NCBI GenBank assembly: GCA_945860575.1
Contig: CAMAQQ010000006.1
Location: forward strand, 1-19,463
Origin: Ferrithrix thermotolerans DSM 19514
Lineage (GTDB): Bacteria > Actinomycetota > Acidimicrobiia > Acidimicrobiales > Ilumatobacteraceae
Length of the DNA: 19,463 nucleotides
Direction of reading: 5' to 3'
Shown: positions 1 through 5,819 of the stretch, piece by piece
How positions within the stretch are numbered: the first letter of the stretch is position 1
Layout: each line of letters begins with the position of its first letter
Translations under genes and position numbers: made by a program
The notes under the pieces: generated by a model
Database searches by the model: none
Told to the model about the DNA's origin: nothing
Seen by the model: the letters and a program-made list of their open reading frames with translations, nothing else

Positions 1-80
1 CGCCATAATCGGGGTTCAGAGCGCGTCCGGTTACGACGAGGGTCGCGCGCAAGACACCAGTTGGTGATGTTGAACCACTG

Positions 81-731
81 ATGATCGTTGTTGCAATTGA
101 TGGCCCGGCTGGGGCAGGTAAATCGACTATCGCCAAAGCCCTGGCAGCAAAACTCGGTGTGCGATATCTCGATACTGGCGCAATGTATCGAGCAGTCACA
201 TTCGCTGCGATGACTTCAGGTATCGAATTGAGCAATCAAGATCTTGTCGCCGAGCTAACGCGAAAATCAAAAATGCTTCTTACCGATGAGACTGTCATGA
301 TCAATGGGCTTGACGCAACGACTGCCATCCGTAGTTCTGAAGTGACTGGGGCGGTCAGCACTGTGGCGGCAAATAGTCAAGTTCGCACCGAGTTACGCGA
401 GCGTCAAAGGCAATGGATCGCCGATCATAACGGCGGGGTAGTAGAAGGGCGAGACATCGGATCAGTTGTGTTTCCTGATGCAACATTGAAAGTTTATTTG
501 ACTGCGTCACCGATAGTGCGTGCCAAACGCCGCGTAGCGCAGTCGGGCGGAAACGTCGACGAAATTGCCGCATCAATTGCATCGCGAGATCTACAAGACA
601 GTTCTCGAAGTGATAGCCCCTTAACTCAAACAGATGATGCGATCACGATAGACACCAGCGACCGCTCAATTGATGAAGTTGTGGCACAACTAGTTGAGAT
701 GACCGATCAGAGATCAAGCAAAACAGCATGA
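81..731 (+). CDS. cmk: Cytidylate kinase (CMP/dCMP kinase)
   Basis: Transfers phosphate from ATP to CMP or dCMP in the cytoplasm, feeding CTP and dCTP synthesis. At 216 aa it has the family's normal bacterial length. The Walker A loop GPAGAGKS is at residues 8-15, followed by LDTGAMYRAV (about 31-40), the substrate-binding segment around EGRDIGSVVFPDA (about 122-134), and an Arg-rich lid with AKRR and SRDLQD. The ATG at 81 sits directly before the P-loop strand, as in homologues, and overlaps a possible upstream stop (TGA 79-81), which suggests translational coupling to a gene cut by the left edge. Its stop overlaps the next start (ATGA 728-731), so it forms an operon with the acyltransferase. 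Pairing of cmk with plsC is common in bacteria. Identity is secure. Confidence 0.97.
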   Translation: MIVVAIDGPAGAGKSTIAKALAAKLGVRYLDTGAMYRAVTFAAMTSGIELSNQDLVAELTRKSKMLLTDETVMINGLDATTAIRSSEVTGAVSTVAANSQVRTELRERQRQWIADHNGGVVEGRDIGSVVFPDATLKVYLTASPIVRAKRRVAQSGGNVDEIAASIASRDLQDSSRSDSPLTQTDDAITIDTSDRSIDEVVAQLVEMTDQRSSKTA

Positions 732-1402
732 CTCAAGTAGATACGAATTTGGCCGGACAGGGTCGAGTCGGTAAAATTTTTTACGCAGTCGTACGTAGCA
801 TTCTTCTTACGTTGTGTCGATTTTATTTTAGATTGAGTGTCACAGGTCGCGAGAATGTACCGAAGACAGGTGCTTTTATTTTGGCGCCGATTCATCGATC
901 TAACGTGGATACGCCAATATCCAGCGCAACGACCAGACGGCGGCTGAGATTCATGGGCAAAGACAGTTTGTTCAAAATCAAACCAGTGGGTTCGGTGCTT
1001 TCTGCTTTGGGGGGTTTTCCGGTGACACGTGGAACGGCGGATCTTGAAGCATTGAAGCGTTGTCTTGCCGTACTTGCGCTCGGCGAGCCGATCGTGATGT
1101 TCCCCGAGGGCACTCGCCAGTTCGGTGAAACTGTTCAGCCATTATTTGATGGCGCGGCATATTTGGCAATTAAAGCAAATGTGCCGATTGTGCCTGTTGG
1201 TATCGGTGGCACACAAGATGTGATGCCAAAAGGAAAGAAGATGATTTACCCGAGGAAGTGCACGATGATTATTGGCGCTCCGATTTATCCACCAGTGGCC
1301 ACCACAGGTCGCACACCACGCACGGCAACCACCGAGTTGACAGCCAAATTAAAAACTGCGTTGCAAGAATTGTTCGACGCCGCCCAAGTTGCAGCACACT
1401 AG
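728..1402 (+). CDS. plsC: 1-acyl-sn-glycerol-3-phosphate acyltransferase (PlsC family)
   Basis: Predicted to acylate lysophosphatidate to phosphatidate at the inner face of the membrane in phospholipid synthesis. The 224-aa protein carries the two family signatures: catalytic HX4D (His56 to Asp61, in HRSNVD) and FPEGTR at 125-130, the glycerol-phosphate-binding motif. A hydrophobic stretch near residues 17-35 could anchor it to the membrane. The start is fixed by the 4-bp overlap with cmk. Its last codons overlap those of the convergent aminopeptidase gene by 4 bp and lie within a terminator hairpin at 1394-1430. The acyl-acceptor specificity of PlsC-family proteins cannot be told from sequence alone, so another acylated phospholipid or glycolipid product is possible. 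Confidence 0.93.
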   Translation: MTQVDTNLAGQGRVGKIFYAVVRSILLTLCRFYFRLSVTGRENVPKTGAFILAPIHRSNVDTPISSATTRRRLRFMGKDSLFKIKPVGSVLSALGGFPVTRGTADLEALKRCLAVLALGEPIVMFPEGTRQFGETVQPLFDGAAYLAIKANVPIVPVGIGGTQDVMPKGKKMIYPRKCTMIIGAPIYPPVATTGRTPRTATTELTAKLKTALQELFDAAQVAAH

Positions 1403-1430
1403 TTATTCAGATAACTAGTCAGTGCTTTTT
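1394..1430 (+). terminator. Intrinsic terminator of the cmk-plsC operon, inside two coding ends
   Basis: A perfect 9-bp inverted repeat (ACTAGTTAT 1398-1406, ATAACTAGT 1411-1419) with a TCAG loop is extended by an outer 4-bp stem (GCAC 1394-1397, GTGC 1422-1425, two-base bulge) and followed at once by TTTTT at 1426-1430. This is a standard Rho-independent layout for the plus strand. The stem contains both convergent stop codons (plsC TAG 1400-1402; aminopeptidase stop read from 1401-1399). The T run exists only on the plus side, so it should stop plsC transcription rather than the opposing one. Confidence 0.8.
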
Positions 1431-2655
1431 GCATCGCCACTAAGTCGCTAACACCGCAAACTTCGCGCGCTGAGTGCATCGAAAGTTGCGGTATGCCGAC
1501 ATCAACTGTGTCTATACCAAGTCGGGTGGCGGTTATTGGCCCGATCGTCGTACCGCATGGCATATTATTTTTTGAAACAAACATTTGATGATTGACATTT
1601 GCCGATTCACAGGCCCTGACGAACATCGCTGCCGAGGTCGATGAAGTTGCATATCGCTGATTCGAGTTCATTTTTAATGCAGGACCCTGATTAACAATCG
1701 GAGCGTGTGCATGATCGTGTCGATCAGGATAATTGTGATGCACTGCATGGGCATTGTCTGCCGAGATGCAAGATGACTGGCTCAATGCTTGCAAATAACC
1801 GATTCTCGATAAGCCAGATGCGCTAGCGATTCGCTCAAGCGTATGCTCAAGAAGTGGACCGGCCGCACCAGTGGCACTTGAAGAACCGACCTCTTCATGG
1901 TCAAATAATGCGACTACACAAGTATCTTGTGGACTTTGAGTCTCGAGCAGCGCCGAAATTGCGGCCCAACAGGACGCCTGATTATCGAGTCGACCACTAG
2001 CCAAAAGCGATTGATCTACGCCGACAATTTGAGCAGGTAGCGAATCAAAAAATTGCGCATCAACCGAAATTATCTTTTCGGGTTTGACATCAATTTGCGA
2101 TGCGACCCATTGCGTAAAATCAAGTGCTTTTTCGCCGGTCGCCCATGCCGCCGAAAGATGCAGATGTTTGTCCAGAATCAGACCCCGTTCATTCACCTCG
2201 CGATCCAGATGTATCGCCAATTGTGAAATGCGAGCAATCGGGGTGGATGTGCAAAACAACTTGACTGATCCATCTCTCAATACAGCGTGACCGGCGATGC
2301 CAAGGTCGCGATCAAGCCAACTATTTAAGAGCGGACCGCCGTAAATCTCTACTTGCAATGTCTGCCAGCCGAATTTTGACTCATCTGGGCGTGGCTTAAT
2401 CTTCAGGCATGGCGAATCGGTGTGGGCACCGATGATTCGAAACTGTTCGACTTTCTTTGAACCCTGTCTCCATGCAACAAGCGACCCAGCCCGTTTGATG
2501 AAACCGCTTGACGGGTATGACTCAGACAAATTCTGGCTCGTGCAATCAATGAAACCCGCGACCGAAAGTTGTGTAGAAACAAACTCGACCAAATGTCGTG
2601 GTGTCGGTGACGCGTCAAGTTGATTGCGAACTTGAACGACTAAGTCTGTGGTCAT
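1399..2655 (-). CDS. M18-family zinc aminopeptidase
   Basis: Cytosolic metalloaminopeptidase of the M18 family (aspartyl aminopeptidase/ApeB type), removing N-terminal residues, often acidic ones, from peptides. The length of 418 aa is normal. Metal-site and catalytic segments are present in order: GAHTDSP (His78, Asp80), SGRLDNQ (Asp224), DHEEVGS (Glu254, Glu255), SADNAHA (Asp300), a His-rich stretch around 306-318, PCGTTIGP (367-374) and MHSAREV (His394). Its start overlaps the stop of the preceding small membrane-protein gene by 4 bp (2652-2655), so the two are probably co-transcribed. Its last 4 bp overlap plsC tail to tail. The exact peptide substrate is not determined by sequence. Confidence 0.96.
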   Translation of the reverse strand: MTTDLVVQVRNQLDASPTPRHLVEFVSTQLSVAGFIDCTSQNLSESYPSSGFIKRAGSLVAWRQGSKKVEQFRIIGAHTDSPCLKIKPRPDESKFGWQTLQVEIYGGPLLNSWLDRDLGIAGHAVLRDGSVKLFCTSTPIARISQLAIHLDREVNERGLILDKHLHLSAAWATGEKALDFTQWVASQIDVKPEKIISVDAQFFDSLPAQIVGVDQSLLASGRLDNQASCWAAISALLETQSPQDTCVVALFDHEEVGSSSATGAAGPLLEHTLERIASASGLSRIGYLQALSQSSCISADNAHAVHHNYPDRHDHAHAPIVNQGPALKMNSNQRYATSSTSAAMFVRACESANVNHQMFVSKNNMPCGTTIGPITATRLGIDTVDVGIPQLSMHSAREVCGVSDLVAMQKALTSYLNN

Positions 2656-2933
2656 GGATTAATTTTCGACAACGAAATATCTTGTCCGAAAAATGTACAA
2701 GTCGTGTCTTGAATACTCGATGCACGAACTTCAAATTTTGCGGCGCAAATAGACAATGCGTCTCGCTGTGTGAATGACAAAAAAGCGATCCCGGCGAAAA
2801 AAGCCAGCATCAATATTTTTGTAATTAACGACTTGACAAACTTGAGCACGATAAGCAGCCCAAACACGCTTCCGCCCATTGAGCCAAGTCCGATATTTTT
2901 GGCAGTTTCTGCATCAAGTGAAAATAGATCCAT
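2652..2933 (-). CDS. Small membrane protein of unknown function
   Basis: A 93-aa protein if it starts at the ATG at 2933. It has a Gly-rich hydrophobic segment (about residues 15-32) and a second hydrophobic stretch (about 37-55) around LMLAFFAGIAFLSF, then a roughly 35-residue C-terminal tail with two cysteines. I do not recognise a family. It overlaps the M18 aminopeptidase start by 4 bp, which supports expression as the first gene of a two-gene unit. The start is uncertain: the frame also allows an ATG at 2975, but that would run 21 bp into the divergent DUF3151 gene beginning at 2955, and the extra residues look like antisense of that gene. No clear ribosome-binding site or promoter was found for either start. 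Confidence 0.6.
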   Translation of the reverse strand: MDLFSLDAETAKNIGLGSMGGSVFGLLIVLKFVKSLITKILMLAFFAGIAFLSFTQRDALSICAAKFEVRASSIQDTTCTFFGQDISLSKINP

Positions 2934-2954
2934 GTGTTCTAGTGTGGCAGGACT

Positions 2955-3392
2955 ATGAGCGATCAACCAGTACATCTTTCAGCCAGTGGCCCACCAGAGA
3001 CGATTATTCCGCAAATCGCGCCTGAACTTAGGATCAGGCTAGATAAGGCATTGGCGTCGCCGTTTGAAGGTCGCCGACGGGCAGTTTGCGATGTTGTTGC
3101 AGATCATCCGACTTTTCTTGAGGGTTGGGCAACCATTGGCGATCTGAGCGAGCCGGGCGTTGATGCGTACATGGCATACCGAGTTGGTTATCACCGTGGT
3201 CTTGACACATTGCGCGCCAATTCTTGGCGTGGATCTGGATATGTGCGATGGGCGCGAGAATCTAACCGCGGTTTCTTGAGATGCCTTGGAGGGTTGGCAA
3301 AACAATCTCGTCTAATTGGTGAAACCAGCGAAGCAGTTAGATGTGAGCAGTTTCTTTTGCAACTAGATCCGAGTGGCGACGCCAGTAAATAA
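2955..3392 (+). CDS. DUF3151 family protein
   Basis: A 145-aa soluble protein matching my recollection of DUF3151, a family typical of Actinobacteria (including mycobacteria) and of unknown function. The matching parts are an N-terminal region followed by a helical core with AYRVGYHRGLDTLRANSWRG (about 75-94), WARESNRGFLRCL (about 99-111) and a C-terminal ETSEAVRCEQFL segment (about 123-134) ending in a DP. No catalytic motif is visible. The ATG at 2955 is preceded by TAGTGT (2940-2945), a possible -10 giving a leader of only a few bases. It is followed after 14 bp by the MobA-like gene, so the two probably form an operon. The family call is from memory of the motif and was not searched. Confidence 0.78.
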   Translation: MSDQPVHLSASGPPETIIPQIAPELRIRLDKALASPFEGRRRAVCDVVADHPTFLEGWATIGDLSEPGVDAYMAYRVGYHRGLDTLRANSWRGSGYVRWARESNRGFLRCLGGLAKQSRLIGETSEAVRCEQFLLQLDPSGDASK

Positions 3393-3406
3393 CTACGAGA
3401 ACATTT

Positions 3407-3952
3407 ATGACAGAAAATTTGGTCACAGGCGCAATTTTCGCCGGTGGTGAGAGTTCTCGATTTGGATCACCAAAGATAAATGCTTTCGTCGGTGACGAAG
3501 AGTTTGGTTTTCGAATTGCACGGTCAATGCGCCAATCAGGAGTCGACAAGATTTTGTTGGTTGGTGGCTCTGAAGTTGATGCAAGTCGGTGGAATTTGAC
3601 ACTCATCTTTGATGAGGTTGCTGGCTCTGGTCCGTTTGCAGGGTTGCTTGCGGCAATGCACATGTCTGATTCACCAATTTTGCTGACATTGCCTTGTGAT
3701 GTGCCGTGGATTGATAGCGAATCGTGCAGACGGTTGTCGACTATTGACGCAAAGTTTGATGTTCAGGTCGCAATCACAGACTCGCCACAATGGTTATGCA
3801 GCGCTTGGCGAACAAGTGCGATACAACATTTAGAACAACATTTTGCTAGCGGTGAGCGTGCAATCCATCGCGCTGTCATCGGGCTAAATGTCAACTATTT
3901 GCAACTACCACACGTTTTTCTGCGAAATGTCAACACACCTGAAGATCTATAG
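3407..3952 (+). CDS. mobA: MobA-like molybdenum cofactor guanylyltransferase
   Basis: A 181-aa nucleotidyltransferase with a Rossmann-like fold, predicted to join GMP from GTP to molybdopterin to make the guanine-dinucleotide cofactor. Visible marks are the N-terminal nucleotide loop FAGGESSRFGSPK (about 12-24; the family usually has GG.S.RMG..K), SGPFAGLLAAM (the P.GGL-type segment), LPCDVPWID with the metal-binding Asp, and a C-terminal NVNTPEDL. The length is close to that of E. coli MobA. No other molybdopterin genes lie in the window, so the role rests on the family match. Another sugar- or nucleoside-phosphate nucleotidyltransferase is the main alternative. It lies 14 bp after the DUF3151 gene. 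No hairpin follows it. Confidence 0.82.
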   Translation: MTENLVTGAIFAGGESSRFGSPKINAFVGDEEFGFRIARSMRQSGVDKILLVGGSEVDASRWNLTLIFDEVAGSGPFAGLLAAMHMSDSPILLTLPCDVPWIDSESCRRLSTIDAKFDVQVAITDSPQWLCSAWRTSAIQHLEQHFASGERAIHRAVIGLNVNYLQLPHVFLRNVNTPEDL

Positions 3953-4000
3953 TTTTTATTCAGCATAAATCATTTGACTTTTTCTACAATGATTTTGAAC

Positions 4001-4015
4001 TAACCTTCAAATATG
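4001..4015 (+). promoter_or_regulatory. Candidate leaderless promoter of the rhodanese-rnd unit
   Basis: TAACCT (4001-4006) fits the TANNNT -10 pattern and is followed by exactly six bases and then the ATG at 4013, so transcription would begin at or next to the start codon. No ribosome-binding site precedes the ATG. A TTGACT at 3974-3979 is 21 bp upstream, too far for an ideal -35. A second possible -10, TACAAT, lies at 3985-3990 and would give a leader of about 16 nt. Which one is used cannot be told from sequence. Confidence 0.45.
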
Positions 4016-4339
4016 ACAGTTGAGGAAATTTCGGTTAGCGAACTCACGACATTGGTAGAGAATGGTTCATTGGTTATAGATGTTCGCGAGCCCGACGAAT
4101 ACGAATCTGGACACATACCAGGTGCAATTTTGGTGCCGCTTTCAATGGTGCTCAGTAACACGAGCGAATTTCAATCAGACGAGACTGTTTATGTTGTCTG
4201 TCGCAGCGGCGGTCGCAGTATGCAAGCATGCGAAATATTGCACGAAGCAGGAATTACAAATGTTGCGAACGTGGCTGGTGGAACAATGGGTTGGATCGCC
4301 CTTGGTAATGAAATAGTCACAGGAGAACATCCAAGTTGA
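4013..4339 (+). CDS. Single-domain rhodanese-like protein
   Basis: A 108-aa cytoplasmic protein with one rhodanese domain. It shows the family hallmarks VIDVREPDEYESGHIPGA (about 21-38) and the active-site loop CRSGGRS with catalytic Cys63, which can carry a persulfide. Such proteins move sulfane sulfur from thiosulfate, glutathione persulfide or protein donors to acceptors. The loop type resembles GlpE/PspE-like small rhodaneses, but the physiological donor and acceptor are unknown. It lies 60 bp after mobA and overlaps RNase D by 4 bp (TTGA 4336-4339). A sulfur-transfer link to the nearby Mo-cofactor gene is conceivable but only inference. Confidence 0.9.
   Translation: MTVEEISVSELTTLVENGSLVIDVREPDEYESGHIPGAILVPLSMVLSNTSEFQSDETVYVVCRSGGRSMQACEILHEAGITNVANVAGGTMGWIALGNEIVTGEHPS
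4321..4338 (+). promoter_or_regulatory. Ribosome-binding site that fixes the TTG start of RNase D
   Basis: AGGAG at 4321-4325 lies 10 nt before the TTG at 4336. It is one of the few strong Shine-Dalgarno sequences noticed in the window, and together with the TTGA overlap with the rhodanese stop it supports the non-ATG start. Confidence 0.75.
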
Positions 4340-5484
4340 CACATCTCTGGGTAGAAGATGATCTCGCGCTGGACGAAATCATCGACGAGATTTTGTTGCA
4401 TTCTCGATATGCGATTGATACAGAGTTTCATCGTGAGAAGACTTATTATCCGAAACTTGCATTAGTTCAGTTGAAGTGGGGAAACAAGACCGCGCTTGTT
4501 GATCCACTTGCCGTTGACCCGCGCGGTTTAGCAAGATTATTCGAGAGCGATATTCTTGCGGTGTTTCACGCGGCTCAGCAAGACCTTGAAGTTTTGCGCC
4601 ACGCAGCCCTCGTGGCGCCAAAGAACATTTTCGACAGTCAAATCGCCGCCGGTTTTCTGGGCTTTTCAACCCCGTCGCTTGCCACACTCGTGCAGGCGAT
4701 AAAGAAGATTGCACTTTCTAAAGGTGATCGCTTAACTGATTGGTTGCGCCGTCCGTTAACGCCTGCACAATGCGTATATGCGGCAGACGATGTTGCGCAC
4801 CTTTTAGATCTGCACGACGAACTGTCTTCACAACTAAATGAGCTGGGTCGAACTGTCTGGGTCGCCGATGCGTGCAATGACCTAGTGGCTCGACCAAGCG
4901 GTCCGATTGAGTCACACTTGGCGTGGCTCAAACTTAAAGAGGCACGTTCATTGAAAGGTGCATCTCGTGGTGTGGCGCAATCTGTCGGCCAATGGCGCGA
5001 AGAGCGTGCAATGCGTAGCGATCATCCACCAAGAAGAATTATGTCTGATATGGCCTTGCTAGGAATTGCTCAACGAGTACCAAAAAATGTCGAAGAATTA
5101 GCGTCAACGCGCGGAGTCGATGACCGCCATCTATCATCTGAATTCTGCAAAGAGATCATGGCTGCAATTCGCGACGGCGCACAACGCACCATTGCGTTGC
5201 CGAGTCATGAATCAGATGAAGTTGAAAAGTGGGCGAGACCGGCATTGACATTGATAACCGCGTGGATAGGTGAACTTGCTCGTAAGCACAAGATTGATGC
5301 AACTCTTCTCGCTACGCGAAACGACATCAGTGCCTTCTTGAGAAAGTCACCCGATGCCCGCTTGCTAAATGGATGGCGTGCCGTGGTCATCGGGGATGAT
5401 TTGCAAAAGATTCTCGCTGGAACCGTTGGATTGAGTGTTGATCGTGACGGACATCTCAAGTTAATTGAGGCGGATAACCCGTAA
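4336..5484 (+). CDS. rnd: Ribonuclease D (DEDDy 3'-5' exoribonuclease with HRDC domain)
   Basis: A 382-aa cytoplasmic exoribonuclease predicted to trim 3' ends of tRNA precursors and other structured RNAs. The N-terminal exonuclease domain (about 1-170) shows the DEDDy set: Asp28 and Glu30 in AIDTEFHREKTYYP, Asp83 in FHAAQQDLEVL, and YAADD at 148-152 with the Tyr and final Asp. An HRDC domain follows (about 205-285, WREERA, PPRRIMSD, VPKNVEELASTRGV), then a second C-terminal helical region as in E. coli RNase D. The length matches the family. The TTG start is supported by AGGAG at 4321-4325 and by the 4-bp overlap with the rhodanese gene. No terminator hairpin is obvious immediately after the stop. 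Confidence 0.94.
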   Translation: MTHLWVEDDLALDEIIDEILLHSRYAIDTEFHREKTYYPKLALVQLKWGNKTALVDPLAVDPRGLARLFESDILAVFHAAQQDLEVLRHAALVAPKNIFDSQIAAGFLGFSTPSLATLVQAIKKIALSKGDRLTDWLRRPLTPAQCVYAADDVAHLLDLHDELSSQLNELGRTVWVADACNDLVARPSGPIESHLAWLKLKEARSLKGASRGVAQSVGQWREERAMRSDHPPRRIMSDMALLGIAQRVPKNVEELASTRGVDDRHLSSEFCKEIMAAIRDGAQRTIALPSHESDEVEKWARPALTLITAWIGELARKHKIDATLLATRNDISAFLRKSPDARLLNGWRAVVIGDDLQKILAGTVGLSVDRDGHLKLIEADNP

Positions 5485-5493
5485 TTCCACGTT

Positions 5494-5522
5494 TTGATAA
5501 TGAAATCTTGCTAGTCTCTAAC
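5494..5522 (+). promoter_or_regulatory. Candidate promoter for the 68-aa gene and bipA
   Basis: TTGATA (5494-5499) and TCTAAC (5517-5522) are separated by 17 bp, close to the consensus spacing, with 4 of 6 matches in the -10. Transcription would start near 5529, giving a leader of about 60 nt that contains the hairpin at 5540-5565. An alternative -10 is TAGTCT (5512-5517) with an upstream TG, but no properly spaced -35 goes with it. Confidence 0.4.
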
Positions 5523-5539
5523 GCAATGTCTAACCACTA

Positions 5540-5565
5540 GGCGGTGACCACAACCGGTAGCCGCC
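5540..5565 (+). promoter_or_regulatory. Leader hairpin upstream of the 68-aa gene
   Basis: GGCGG (5540-5544) pairs with CCGCC (5561-5565). An internal two-by-two loop (TG 5545-5546 against AG 5559-5560, possible wobble plus sheared G-A pair) leads to ACC (5547-5549) pairing with GGT (5556-5558), with loop ACAACC. No T run follows, so it does not look like a simple terminator. The sequence between it and the GTG at 5590 is A/T-rich (AGAAAATTTGGAG) and includes a weak GGAG (5579-5582) seven bases before the start. It may affect translation or RNA stability. It matches no riboswitch class I recognise. Confidence 0.5.
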
Positions 5566-5589
5566 CCAGAGAAAATTTGGAGCCCTATC

Positions 5590-5796
5590 GTGAAAAAGGG
5601 ACGTCATCGTCGATTTGAAGAAGCTCGTCGTCTGAAGCAAACAGGCCCGACTGCACAAGATCTTGGTGTTTCGCGTGAAAGCAAGTCGAAGAGTCAAGAA
5701 GACGAATATGCAGCCATTGCAGAACGCTATGGCGTGAGATTCGATGAAGACGGTGAAGAACTCTCCGATGAGATCACCGATGAAGATAATTCATAA
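5590..5796 (+). CDS. Small charged protein of unknown function upstream of bipA
   Basis: A 68-aa protein starting at GTG (5590), with GGAG at 5579-5582 as a reasonable ribosome-binding site. The N-terminal third is strongly basic (KKGRHRRFEEARRLK, residues 2-16), the middle is polar (SRESKSKSQEDEY), and the C-terminus is strongly acidic (FDEDGEELSDEITDEDNS, about 51-68). No membrane segment or catalytic motif is seen. The basic head could bind RNA or the ribosome, but that is only inference. It has its own leader with a hairpin and is followed after 23 bp by bipA, so it probably shares that transcript. I do not recognise a named family, although small actinobacterial proteins with a similar basic start seem familiar. 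Confidence 0.72.
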   Translation: MKKGRHRRFEEARRLKQTGPTAQDLGVSRESKSKSQEDEYAAIAERYGVRFDEDGEELSDEITDEDNS

Positions 5797-5819
5797 CTAG
5801 CTGAAACCGAGAAACCCCC

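Noticed and set aside
1..80. Possible 3' end of an upstream gene on the plus strand, with stops at 65-67 or 79-81, or coding on the minus strand
   Set aside because: Three frames are open over part of this short stretch and none gives a recognisable C-terminus. The TGA at 79-81 overlapping the cmk start is suggestive, but the translated frame is Arg-rich and unconvincing. Too short to call.
3953..3990. T-rich stretch after mobA as a terminator
   Set aside because: There is a TTTTTATT run after the stop, but no stem of useful length precedes it.
4080..4316. Second open frame within the rhodanese gene
   Set aside because: The rhodanese frame has the CRSGGRS active loop and DVREPDEY motif; the overlapping frame has none and is Trp/Cys-rich.
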